Below, piece after piece: positions 23,767 through 32,506 of a DNA stretch of 38,655 nt; the stretch's first letter is position 1, and each line of letters starts with the position of its first letter. The position numbers and the translations under genes were made by a program. Source of the DNA: JAVXAG01 sp036660615 (lineage in GTDB: Bacteria > Bacillota > Clostridia > Peptostreptococcales > Anaerovoracaceae); assembly GCA_036660615.1 (NCBI GenBank), contig JAVXAG010000003.1:1-38655 (forward strand), read 5' to 3'. Under the pieces are notes generated by a model. That model worked only from the letters and a program-made list of their open reading frames with translations, was not told the DNA's origin and searched no databases.

Positions 23767-26377
23767 CTATAGATTCCTTTAACTCCTCAAGAATTTTTAT
23801 AGCTTGTGATGGTGTGATTTCCATTAAGTTTAGGGCTTTTATCTTCTCAACAACAGGATCTGGTCCTAAATTAAACAAGGAAATTTGTTCATTCAAAACA
23901 GGTTGTTTAGCCTTATTATTTGTGTTTGCATATGAATTTATATTGTCACTATTCTTGTTGTTTTCAAGGTTGGCAAGTTTTTGTTCCGCATTTTCTAGTA
24001 ATGCATGAGGTATACCTGCTAGTTTAGCAACGTGAATACCATAACTTCTGCTTGCAGAACCCTCAACTATCTTATGCAAAAATACTATGTTTCCATTTTC
24101 TTCTGCAACATCAACATTTAGGTTTTTTACACCAAATTTTTCATCTTCAAGGGTTGTCAGTTCGTGGTAGTGAGTTGCAAACAATGTTCGAATATGAGCT
24201 TTTTCATTACATAAATAGTCCACAGCAGCCCATGCAATGGATAGACCATCGTAAGTGCTTGTTCCTCGTCCAATTTCATCGAGAATAATCAAACTTCGGT
24301 CTTTTGAACAGTTCAAAATATATGCAAGTTCACTCATTTCTACAAAGAATGTCGATTGACCTTGAGATAAATTATCAGAAGCCCCTATTCTAGTAAATAT
24401 TCTGTCGACAACACCTATTCTAGCTGATTCACAAGGCACAAAACAACCCGATTGAGCCATTAGCACGATTAATGCGGTCTGTCTCATATAAGTTGATTTA
24501 CCTGCCATATTAGGTCCAGTTATTAGCAACATACTGGTATCACTGTTGTTTATATAGGTATCATTTGACACAAATAGTCCATTACTTATCATCTGTTCAA
24601 TGACGGGATGTCTGCCTTTTTCTATTTGTAGTTCAAAAGTATTGTCTATATGAGGTTTTACATATCCTAACTTAGCGCTTACTTCAGCATAAGAGCAAAG
24701 AACATCAAGTTGGGCAATTGCCTGGGAAGTGCTTTGCATTTCTTTTATGTAATTTTGTATAGTGTTTCTAAACTCAACATATAAAGTGTATTCCAAATTA
24801 TTAATCTTGGTTTCAGCGTTGAGAACTGTGCTTTCCATTTCTTTAAGCTCCGGAGTAATAAACCTTTCACAATTAGATAAAGTTTGCTTTCTTATGTAGT
24901 TCTCAGGAATTGAATCAAAATTAGATCTTGTTATTTCTAGATAATAACCAAAAACTCTGTTATATCCTACTTTCAACTTTTTAATTCCAGTACGTTCTCT
25001 CTCTGCATTTTCAAGATTTGCGATCCACTGTTTTCCGTCTTTGATTGAGAACTTTAGTTGGTCAAGTTCTTCTGAATACCCTTCTTTGATTAATGAGCCT
25101 TCTTTTATTCCAAAAGGCGGTTCGTCGCAGATAGCATTGTCTATAAGATTGAATATATCACTTAAATCGCATATTTCATTGTTGATTCTATGTAAAAGCT
25201 GTGAATTCGTGTATTCAAGGTTAGATTTTATCTCTGGAAGCACAAATATTGAGTTTTTTAGTGCAATCATATCTTTGCCGTTGGCATTGCCAGAAGCTAT
25301 TCTGCCAGCCAATCGTTGGAAGTCATAAATCTGTTTTAGTGAATCTGTTATATTATTATGTAAGACTATTTCAGTAGTTAATTCTTCTACAGCATCTAAT
25401 CTTAAATTTATATCATCTACATTGTTTAAAGGTTCTCTTAGCCATTGTTTCATCTTTCTTGAACCCATAGCAGTATGGGTTTTATCAAGAACGCCAAGTA
25501 AAGAGCCTTGTATTTTTTTATCATATAATGTCTCAGTTATTTCCAAATTTCTCAAAGTGGATTTATCTAGGGACATGAATTTACCAATTTCATAAAATTG
25601 ACAATAGGTCAATTGTTTTAAGCTGTGTTTTTGTGTTTCAAGTAAATATGTCAATAATGCTCCAAGAGACAAAATTGAATATTTTCTAAAGTCAAGACCA
25701 ATACCCGTAAGTGAAATAGTATTAAATTGGGCCAGAATTGCGTCTTTGGCCGACTTTTCTGTGTAATACGAGTCATTCTGCACATAAAGATAACCGTCGA
25801 TAGAATCGCTAATTTGGTCTTCGCCATAAGCATCAGCAAAAGACTGATTTATGATGACTTCTCTTGCACCAATTTTTACGATTTCATTTATGACAGTTTC
25901 ATAAAGATCATTTTCAGTTGTTTCGGTTGTATATAGTTCTCCAGTTGAGATATCACAGTAAGAAATAGACATTCCTGTTTTGTCTAGATATACAGATGCC
26001 AAGTAATTGTTTTCTTTTTCTTTTAGCATAGATTGAGAGGTAACTGTTCCAGGTGTAACTATTTGGATTACTTCTCTTTTGACGATACCTTTTGCTGTGG
26101 ATGGATCTTCTACTTGTTCGCAGATTGCGACTTTATACCCTTTGTCCACAAGCTTGGCAATATAACTCTCTGCGGAATGAAAAGGAACTCCACACATGGG
26201 AGCCCTTTCCTCTTGACCACAGTTTTTTCCTGTTAAAGTTAATTCAAGTTCTTTTGAACATAACAAGGCATCATCGTAAAACATCTCATAAAAATCACCA
26301 AGTCTAAAGAAAAGAACACAATCAGTATGCTGTTCTTTTATATTTAAGTATTGTTCCATCATTGGGGATAATTTCAT
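23759..26377 (-). CDS. mutS: DNA mismatch repair protein MutS
   Basis: Recognises mismatches and short loops. The 872 residues cover all domains. The mismatch-binding motif FFRLGDFYEMFYDDA at residues 23-37 carries the stacking Phe and the following Glu. The core and lever follow, and the ATPase has the Walker A GPNMAGKST near residue 621, a STFFVEMSELAYIL segment and LIILDEIGRGTSTYDG (Walker B). A C-terminal tail of about 70 residues, Asn-rich and then ending in a small domain, is present. The GAGGAGG ribosome-binding site lies in the 31-base gap after the aminotransferase gene. mutL overlaps its end by 8 bases, so MutS and MutL are produced together. Confidence 0.98.
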   Translation of the reverse strand: MKLSPMMEQYLNIKEQHTDCVLFFRLGDFYEMFYDDALLCSKELELTLTGKNCGQEERAPMCGVPFHSAESYIAKLVDKGYKVAICEQVEDPSTAKGIVKREVIQIVTPGTVTSQSMLKEKENNYLASVYLDKTGMSISYCDISTGELYTTETTENDLYETVINEIVKIGAREVIINQSFADAYGEDQISDSIDGYLYVQNDSYYTEKSAKDAILAQFNTISLTGIGLDFRKYSILSLGALLTYLLETQKHSLKQLTYCQFYEIGKFMSLDKSTLRNLEITETLYDKKIQGSLLGVLDKTHTAMGSRKMKQWLREPLNNVDDINLRLDAVEELTTEIVLHNNITDSLKQIYDFQRLAGRIASGNANGKDMIALKNSIFVLPEIKSNLEYTNSQLLHRINNEICDLSDIFNLIDNAICDEPPFGIKEGSLIKEGYSEELDQLKFSIKDGKQWIANLENAERERTGIKKLKVGYNRVFGYYLEITRSNFDSIPENYIRKQTLSNCERFITPELKEMESTVLNAETKINNLEYTLYVEFRNTIQNYIKEMQSTSQAIAQLDVLCSYAEVSAKLGYVKPHIDNTFELQIEKGRHPVIEQMISNGLFVSNDTYINNSDTSMLLITGPNMAGKSTYMRQTALIVLMAQSGCFVPCESARIGVVDRIFTRIGASDNLSQGQSTFFVEMSELAYILNCSKDRSLIILDEIGRGTSTYDGLSIAWAAVDYLCNEKAHIRTLFATHYHELTTLEDEKFGVKNLNVDVAEENGNIVFLHKIVEGSASRSYGIHVAKLAGIPHALLENAEQKLANLENNKNSDNINSYANTNNKAKQPVLNEQISLFNLGPDPVVEKIKALNLMEITPSQAIKILEELKESIDD

Positions 26378-26408
26378 ATTTTATCGTTGCCTCCTCGTAT
26401 GTAAATCC

Positions 26409-27599
26409 TTATTTTTTATTATAAGCTTCGATTCCTAATCTAATTAACTCAACGCCTCTACGCATATCTTCTTTATTAAGAACATAAGCAATACGCATTT
26501 CGTCTCTTCCTAGTCCTGGTGTTGCATAGAATCCTTCTGCTGGAGCAAACATTGCTGTTTCGCCATCAACATCAAAATCATTTAACATGAACATTAAGAA
26601 GTTTTCAATATTATCAACTGGTAATTTTGCTGTCATGTAGAATGCTCCACCTGGTTTTTGACAAACCACGCCAGGGATCTTCATTAATTCATCATAAACA
26701 ACGTCTCTTCTTGCACAGTATTCTGCCTTAACTTCATCATAATATGAAGCTGGAAGTCTGTAAAGAGCAGCAGCACCGATTTGGTCAACTGTTGAAACAC
26801 AAAGTCTTCCTTGTGCAATCTTCATTACACTTGATAATAAATCAGTGTTCTTTGTAACCATACATCCAATTCTAGCGCCACAAGCTGAGAATCTCTTTGA
26901 TACTGAGTCGATAATAATTACTCTGTCAGCAATTTCTTCAATCATACCAAATGATGTTACAGGTCTGTTATCGTAAGCGAATTCTCTGTATACTTCATCA
27001 GCAATAATCCATAAGTCGTGTTCTTTGGCGATTTGACCGATTAGTTTCATCTCGTCTAATGTAAGAACTGTACCTGTTGGATTTCCTGGTGTGATACAAC
27101 AAATAGCTTTTGTCTTAGGTGTAATGCAAGATTCGATTTGTTCTCTATTTGCATAGTGATAACCTTCTTCTGCTTTTGTAGTGATTGGAACAACTTTACC
27201 GCCTGCTGCTGTTGCAAAAGTATGGTAGTTTGTATAGAAAGGTTCAGGAATAATAACTTCGTCACCTTCGTTTAGTATTGTTATAAATAACATATTCAAT
27301 GCTTCTGAACCACCTGCAGTAACAATAATGTTTTCTCTGCCGAAATTCATTTTATATTGTTTAAAATAATCAGAGATAGCGTCTTGTAATACTGTCAAGC
27401 CACCGGATTCAGCATATGCTATGACTTTCTTGTCATAAGCTCTAATAGCTTCCATAAAACAAGCTGGTGTTTCTACATCAGGTTGACCAATATTTAAGTG
27501 ATACACTTTCTTACCGGCTTCTTTTGCCTTTTGTGCTATTGGATTGAACTTTCTAATTGGTGAAAATTGCATAGCAGTTACTTTGTTTGATAATTTCAT
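26409..27599 (-). CDS. PLP-dependent aminotransferase, class I (AspC-like)
   Basis: Fold type I aminotransferase of the aspartate/aromatic group. Of 396 residues, FNPIAQKAKEAGKKVYHLNIGQPD at the N-terminus is the substrate-binding Gly region. TAGGSEALNMLF near residue 100, CITPGNPTGTVL near residue 165 and IIADEVYREFAYD near residue 200 are standard cofactor contacts. The PLP Lys is in DSVSKRFSACGARIG near residue 235, and the C-terminal Arg motif is in EMRIAYVL. The amino donor is not decidable by eye. I chose the ATG at 27599, which has AAAGGAG at good spacing; the ATG at 27608 is almost on top of that site. It sits between tlyA and mutS, where nadK, argR and recN often lie in related genomes. 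Confidence 0.92.
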   Translation of the reverse strand: MKLSNKVTAMQFSPIRKFNPIAQKAKEAGKKVYHLNIGQPDVETPACFMEAIRAYDKKVIAYAESGGLTVLQDAISDYFKQYKMNFGRENIIVTAGGSEALNMLFITILNEGDEVIIPEPFYTNYHTFATAAGGKVVPITTKAEEGYHYANREQIESCITPKTKAICCITPGNPTGTVLTLDEMKLIGQIAKEHDLWIIADEVYREFAYDNRPVTSFGMIEEIADRVIIIDSVSKRFSACGARIGCMVTKNTDLLSSVMKIAQGRLCVSTVDQIGAAALYRLPASYYDEVKAEYCARRDVVYDELMKIPGVVCQKPGGAFYMTAKLPVDNIENFLMFMLNDFDVDGETAMFAPAEGFYATPGLGRDEMRIAYVLNKEDMRRGVELIRLGIEAYNKK

Positions 27600-27630
27600 T
27601 TCTATCATTCTCCTTTAAATTTTATAATAG

Positions 27631-28437
27631 TTATTTAAACTCTTCGTGAGAGTTTTCGACTACTTCTTGTATACATAATGCATTATACTCCATTTTTTCC
27701 GTTTTGGAAAGATGTAAAAGATATTCTATGTTACCTTTTGCACCGGTTACTGGAGAAAATGTTAATCCAAGCGGTGAAAGTCCGCTATTTAAGGCATATT
27801 CAATGACATTATTTATTACTTCTTTGTGAACATTTTTATCTCTTACGATACCTTTTTTCCCTACTTGCTCTCGTCCAGCCTCAAATTGTGGCTTTACAAG
27901 GCAAACAAGACTACCGTTTTCACTAAGGAGTTTTGCTGCTACTGGAAAAACTAACTTTAATGAAATAAAAGACACATCGATACTTATAAAATCAATTTTT
28001 TCTTCTATAAGTTCAAAATCTAAATATCTAATATTACATTTTTCCATATTAACGACTCTTGAATCGTTTCTCAATTTCCAATCCAGCTGACCGTAACCAA
28101 CATCAATGGCATATACTTTGGTCGCCCCATTTTGAAGCATACAATCAGTAAAACCTCCAGTTGAAGCACCAATATCCATGCAAACCGTATCATTTAATGA
28201 GATGTCAAATTCCTTCATGGATTTTTCTAGTTTTAAACCGCCTCTGCTGACATATGGGCAAAGATTTTCTTTTATAAAGATCTCAGAATCTTCATCTACC
28301 ATATTTCCTGCTTTATCGCTTATCTTACCATCTACATAAACAATACCCGCCATAATAGAAGCTTTTGCTCTTTCGCGAGATTGATATAATTCTTTTTTTA
28401 CTAATAGTACATCAAGCCTTTCCTTCAAAATAGTCAC
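27631..28437 (-). CDS. tlyA: TlyA family rRNA methyltransferase / hemolysin-like
   Basis: Predicted 2'-O-methyltransferase acting on ribosomal RNA, as TlyA does in Mycobacterium. An S4 RNA-binding domain is N-terminal (KERLDVLLVKKELYQSRERA), and an FtsJ-type methyltransferase follows with the SAM loop DIGASTGGFTDCM near residue 88 and a downstream LVCLVKPQFEAGREQVG motif. I give the GTG start at 28437, with AAAGGA just upstream; a TTG at 28428 giving a product beginning MKERLDV is equally plausible. The longer ATG-started frame reaching 28491 runs deep into dxs and lacks family residues. It overlaps the dxs 3' end by about 26 bases, and dxs-tlyA is a conserved pair in Clostridia. Confidence 0.92.
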   Translation of the reverse strand: MTILKERLDVLLVKKELYQSRERAKASIMAGIVYVDGKISDKAGNMVDEDSEIFIKENLCPYVSRGGLKLEKSMKEFDISLNDTVCMDIGASTGGFTDCMLQNGATKVYAIDVGYGQLDWKLRNDSRVVNMEKCNIRYLDFELIEEKIDFISIDVSFISLKLVFPVAAKLLSENGSLVCLVKPQFEAGREQVGKKGIVRDKNVHKEVINNVIEYALNSGLSPLGLTFSPVTGAKGNIEYLLHLSKTEKMEYNALCIQEVVENSHEEFK

Positions 28438-30262
28438 ATATCCTTTCTGATATTGTCTCTGAGTCAAGACCATATTCCTTGAACAGTTCATCTACAGAGC
28501 CATGTTCAATAAATTTATCGGGCCATCCAAAATTCAGGATGTCTGTATAATTGCAAATTCTATTCTTCAATTTTTCTCCAAAGCCTCCGAAAACCACATT
28601 GTCTTCCAGAGTTACTACCAATTTAGCTTTTGGACTAAGTAGACCTAGATCCATAGGTTTAACCATTGTAACATCAACGATTCCGGCGGTGATACCTTTC
28701 TGCAACAATTTGTCTTTGACTTCCAAGGCGATTTTGCACATATTACCTACTGCCCAAATATCAACCTGTCCACAATCAGACATTCTAACATTTTTGCCAT
28801 GGAATAAGCTTATTCCATAGGAGTCGTACTCACAAGTACCTCTAGGGTATCTTATAGCACAAGGAGTACCAAGAGAAAAGGCATATGATAACATGGCAGA
28901 TAGTTGATTACCATCTTTTGGTGATAAAATTGTCAAATTCGGTATTAAAGATAAATATGACAAATCAAATAAGCCATGATGAGTTTCGCCATCAGCACCA
29001 ACATTTCCGGCTCTATCAATGGCGAAAACAACAGGTAGATTTTGCAAGCAAACATCTTCGATTATTTGGTCATATCCTCTCTGTAAAAATGAGGAATATA
29101 TTGCAACCAAAGGTTTCATTCCTTCTTTTGCAAGTCCCGCAGAAAAAGTAACTGCATGGCCTTCTGCAATCCCCACGTCAAAGTAACGATTAGGAAATTG
29201 TTTTGCAAAAGGTCCAAGACCTGTAGCCTCCCCCATTGCAGCTGCCACTGCAACAATAGAATTATCTTTTTTGGCTTCTCTGATAATGGCTTCGCCTAAT
29301 ACTTTTGAAAAAGTCATAGTTGATGGAGCATCTGGCACTCCGGTAGTCTTATCAAAAGGCCCAATCCCGTGGAATTTATTAGGTTGTAATTCAGCATTTC
29401 TATAGCCTTTACCCTTTTGGGTGATAACATGAATAAGCACTGGCCCTGAAACATGTTTAGAGATGTTTAGAGTTTCAATTAATTCTTTTATGTTATGACC
29501 ATCAACTGGGCCAAGGTAGGTTATTCCAAGCTCTTCAAAGATTACTCCGCCTGATAATAAGGCATATTTTACTCTATCTTTGGCATGTCCAATACTCTGA
29601 GATAGTTCTGGCCCTATTCCAGGAAATTTATTTAAAGCATTTTTTATTGATTTTTTTATATTCAAATAGCCATTTGAGGTTCTTAACTTGCCTAAGTGTT
29701 GAGAGAGTCCTCCAATGTTTTTTGAAATAGACATACCGTTATCATTTAAAACAACTATGACGTTTGATTTCGATGCGCCTATATTATTTAGTGCCTCAAA
29801 AGCAAGGCCTCCAGTCATTGAACCATCGCCAATAACAGCAACAACCTTGAAATTTTGGTGTTTTATATCTCTTGCGGCTGCCATTCCTGCTGCGACTGAA
29901 ATTGATGTGCTGCTATGACCTGTATCAAAAGCATCATGTTCACTTTCTTTGCTCTTAGGAAAACCACTCATTCCTTTGAATTGTCTTAGGTGGTCAAATT
30001 GATTGGCACGTCCTGTAAGTATTTTATGTACATATGACTGGTGTCCCACGTCCCATACAATTTTGTCAATTGGACTGTTAAAAACTTTATGTAAAGCAAT
30101 AGTTAGCTCTACTACTCCCAAATTTGAGGCTACATGTCCACCTGTTTTGGATAAATTATCAATTAAGAAGTCTCTAATTGAATATGACAGCATTTCCATA
30201 TCGTGTTCTGACATATCTTTTAGGTCATTAGGGAAATCATACTGTGTTAAATCATTGTTCAT
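28412..30262 (-). CDS. dxs: 1-deoxy-D-xylulose-5-phosphate synthase
   Basis: Condenses pyruvate and glyceraldehyde 3-phosphate, the first step of the MEP isoprenoid route, with thiamine diphosphate. The 616 residues match. Visible motifs are GGHVASNLGVVELTIALH at residues 41-58, DVGHQSYVHKILTGR near residue 72, the ThDP-binding GDGSMTGGLAFEALNN followed by NDNGMSI near residues 145-178, and DRAGNVGADGETHHG near residue 416. A TAAGGAGA ribosome-binding site precedes the ATG. ispA lies just upstream in the operon (15-base gap), so supply and chain elongation are encoded together. Confidence 0.97.
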   Translation of the reverse strand: MNNDLTQYDFPNDLKDMSEHDMEMLSYSIRDFLIDNLSKTGGHVASNLGVVELTIALHKVFNSPIDKIVWDVGHQSYVHKILTGRANQFDHLRQFKGMSGFPKSKESEHDAFDTGHSSTSISVAAGMAAARDIKHQNFKVVAVIGDGSMTGGLAFEALNNIGASKSNVIVVLNDNGMSISKNIGGLSQHLGKLRTSNGYLNIKKSIKNALNKFPGIGPELSQSIGHAKDRVKYALLSGGVIFEELGITYLGPVDGHNIKELIETLNISKHVSGPVLIHVITQKGKGYRNAELQPNKFHGIGPFDKTTGVPDAPSTMTFSKVLGEAIIREAKKDNSIVAVAAAMGEATGLGPFAKQFPNRYFDVGIAEGHAVTFSAGLAKEGMKPLVAIYSSFLQRGYDQIIEDVCLQNLPVVFAIDRAGNVGADGETHHGLFDLSYLSLIPNLTILSPKDGNQLSAMLSYAFSLGTPCAIRYPRGTCEYDSYGISLFHGKNVRMSDCGQVDIWAVGNMCKIALEVKDKLLQKGITAGIVDVTMVKPMDLGLLSPKAKLVVTLEDNVVFGGFGEKLKNRICNYTDILNFGWPDKFIEHGSVDELFKEYGLDSETISERICDYFEGKA

Positions 30263-30277
30263 TAACTTCTCCTTAGT

Positions 30278-31171
30278 TTATCTTTTTCGTTTTGCTAAAT
30301 AGACAACAAGGTCTCTAAAAAACTCAGCATTGTCATAATACTTTTCTATGGCTTTAACCGCATTGTTAGTTAATTCTTCTAGCCTTGCTTCAGATTTCTC
30401 TAGTCCATTTAATGAAACATAAGTTATTTTTTCTTGTATTGCATCTACGCCTGTCTTTTTACCTAGTTCGCTTTCATTCCCTTTTATGTCAAGAATATCG
30501 TCAGCAATTTGGTAGGATAGTCCTAGGTTTTCTCCATATTCTGTAAAATCAACGATAACATCATCGGAAGCACCTGCTAAATAAAGACCAGCTTTTATAG
30601 AGGCTACAATAAGAGCCCCTGTTTTGTTTAGATGAATATATTCTAGCATTTCGTTGGAACATTGGGTGTGTTCGGATTCAATATCTGAAACCTGTCCTGC
30701 CACCATTCCTCGTATGCCCGCTCCTTTAGCAATTGTGTATGAAGCATTTATACGTCTTCTAAGCTTTGTTAGGTCATCAAAGTATAAATACATGTCTTTA
30801 TTCATTACTTCAAAGGCAGAGGTTAATAGGCCATCTCCAGCCAGTGTTGCGATTCCATCTCCGTAAACCTTGTGGTTAGTCGGAAGTCCTCTTCTCAAAT
30901 CATCATTATCCATCGCTGGCAAATCATCGTGAATTAGTGAATAGGTTTGGATATATTCAATAGCGCAAGCATAAGGCAGGGCTTCTTTTATATCTCCTCC
31001 AGCAAAATCACATGCGGCAAGTAATAAAATAGGTCGTAGTCTTTTTCCACCGGCTGTCAAACTATATTTCATAGAATCATAAAGAGAGATGCTCTTATTG
31101 TCTACTGATGGCATGTAGTCTAATAGATGATCGTCAATTAGTTGTTTGTATCCATAATAGTTCTCATTCAT
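30278..31171 (-). CDS. ispA: polyprenyl synthetase (farnesyl/geranylgeranyl diphosphate synthase)
   Basis: Elongates DMAPP with IPP to C15 or so. The 297 residues contain the first Asp-rich motif in DDLPAMDNDDLRRG near residue 83 and the second in ADDILDIKGNESELGKKTG near residue 224, with KLRP-type GKRLRPILLLA near residue 45. The start at 31171 has CGGAGGA upstream; the longer in-frame start at 31237 lies inside xseB and is rejected. The exact chain length cannot be set by eye. It follows xseB by 2 bases, the common order xseA-xseB-ispA-dxs-tlyA. Confidence 0.95.
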   Translation of the reverse strand: MNENYYGYKQLIDDHLLDYMPSVDNKSISLYDSMKYSLTAGGKRLRPILLLAACDFAGGDIKEALPYACAIEYIQTYSLIHDDLPAMDNDDLRRGLPTNHKVYGDGIATLAGDGLLTSAFEVMNKDMYLYFDDLTKLRRRINASYTIAKGAGIRGMVAGQVSDIESEHTQCSNEMLEYIHLNKTGALIVASIKAGLYLAGASDDVIVDFTEYGENLGLSYQIADDILDIKGNESELGKKTGVDAIQEKITYVSLNGLEKSEARLEELTNNAVKAIEKYYDNAEFFRDLVVYLAKRKR

Positions 31172-31173
31172 AA

Positions 31174-31365
31174 TTATTCCTCCGTTTTTGAAAATACCTG
31201 AATTTTTTGTTTTGCTGATTCCAAAATATCGTTGCAAATATTATAATATTTCATTCCTTCTTCATAACAATTTATAGAGTCTTCCAAAGAAGTATTGGTT
31301 GACTTAATCTTTTCGGTCATATTCTGAAGCTTATCTAATGCTTCTTCAAAATCATTCTTCTCCAT
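31174..31365 (-). CDS. xseB: exodeoxyribonuclease VII small subunit
   Basis: Small helical subunit that binds several-fold to XseA to form exonuclease VII, which degrades single-stranded DNA. The 63 residues carry the family pattern FEEALDKLQNMTEKI, then a short turn, then LEDSINCYEEGMKYYN and a Lys-rich end. The start at 31365 lies 14 bases inside the xseA 3' end and has GTGAGGA upstream, so it is translationally coupled. An upstream in-frame start at 31380 is possible but less likely. Confidence 0.94.
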   Translation of the reverse strand: MEKNDFEEALDKLQNMTEKIKSTNTSLEDSINCYEEGMKYYNICNDILESAKQKIQVFSKTEE

Positions 31366-32506
31366 AATCCTCACTTCCAATCGTAATTATTTTGCATTTT
31401 GCAGTACCATCTTTAAAAGTAATGTTGTACATTTCTTCTGTTTTTATATCTTTCTTTGAAGAAATAACCTTATTATTTGTGTCGGACAATATGGAATATC
31501 CCATGTTCAAGACTTTTTTAGGGTTGTTTTCTTCTAAAATTAGCTTGGCTGTTTCTAAGGTAGACGTATAGTTTTCGATTTTTCCTTGTAAATGTTGCTT
31601 TAACTGGTTTAAATCGTTTTCTATCATCATATTGTAGAATTTCAGCTTATTGTTAAGTTGCATAAATAAATCATCTTTATACTGTTCTATTTGCCTTAAA
31701 ATTTCTGTCATGTCAGCTACTGCTATTTGTGCAGCTGCTGTAGGGGTTTCTGCCCGTAAATCTGCCACCATGTCGGAAATCGTAAAGTCGATTTCATGAC
31801 CAACAGCTGATATTATGGGTATTCTTGAATTGTATATACTCCTAGCGACAACTTCTTCATTAAAAGACCAAAGATCATCGGCTGAGCCTCCGCCCCTACC
31901 CACAATCAAAGTATCAATGTCCTGAAAGTTTTGGTTAACATAGTCTATTGTTTGAGAAATATCTTTTGCTGCACCTTGTCCCTGTACTAACACAGGAAAA
32001 ATAATGATATCAACAAAATTATTTCTTCCTTCTATAATTTTCAAGATGTCTTTTACGGCTGCTCCTGTTTCTGAAGTAATAATACCTATTTTTTTAGGAA
32101 ATTTTGGGATAGGTTTTTTATGTTCTTTTTCAAAGAGACCCTCAGCCAAAAGCTTTTTCTTTAGTTGTTCGAAGGCAAGAGTCAAATTACCTTCTCCTGC
32201 GACCTCAACATTTTTAACATATAATGAATATGTGCCGTTCTTTTTGAATACATTTATGCTTCCAACTATAGTTACTTCCATACCATCGGTTAGTTCGTAA
32301 TGAAGGTTATACCCATAATCTTTTGGCAGAAAACAATTTATTTTACTGTTATCGTCTATGATAGAAAAATAAATATGACCAGTTTGGTGGTATTTCAAAT
32401 TTGATATTTCTCCAAGAACTGTAACATTCCCTAATATTGGATCGGTTATTAGTACCCTAGAGATATAGTCATTAAGTTGTGATACCGATATCGGTTTGAG
32501 TGCCAT
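31352..32506 (-). CDS. xseA: exodeoxyribonuclease VII large subunit
   Basis: Catalytic subunit of exonuclease VII. The 384 residues start with an OB-fold (ISVSQLNDYISRVLITDP, then VTVLGEISNLKYHQTGHIYFS near residue 23). The catalytic region has IGIITSETGAAVKDIL near residue 140, PVLVQGQGAAKDI and the hallmark VGRGGGSADDLWSFNEE near residue 200, with SAVGHEIDFTISDMVADLRAETPTAAA-type sequence split over residues 233-258. It is a little shorter than the E. coli protein in the C-terminal helical part, as in other Firmicutes. Its 5' end overlaps the tsaD-like gene by 35 bases. Confidence 0.96.
   Translation of the reverse strand: MALKPISVSQLNDYISRVLITDPILGNVTVLGEISNLKYHQTGHIYFSIIDDNSKINCFLPKDYGYNLHYELTDGMEVTIVGSINVFKKNGTYSLYVKNVEVAGEGNLTLAFEQLKKKLLAEGLFEKEHKKPIPKFPKKIGIITSETGAAVKDILKIIEGRNNFVDIIIFPVLVQGQGAAKDISQTIDYVNQNFQDIDTLIVGRGGGSADDLWSFNEEVVARSIYNSRIPIISAVGHEIDFTISDMVADLRAETPTAAAQIAVADMTEILRQIEQYKDDLFMQLNNKLKFYNMMIENDLNQLKQHLQGKIENYTSTLETAKLILEENNPKKVLNMGYSILSDTNNKVISSKKDIKTEEMYNITFKDGTAKCKIITIGSEDYGEE

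Noticed and set aside
31172..31237. Longer N-terminus for the polyprenyl synthetase
   Set aside because: The extra 22 codons lie inside xseB, and a good ribosome-binding site precedes the ATG at 31171.
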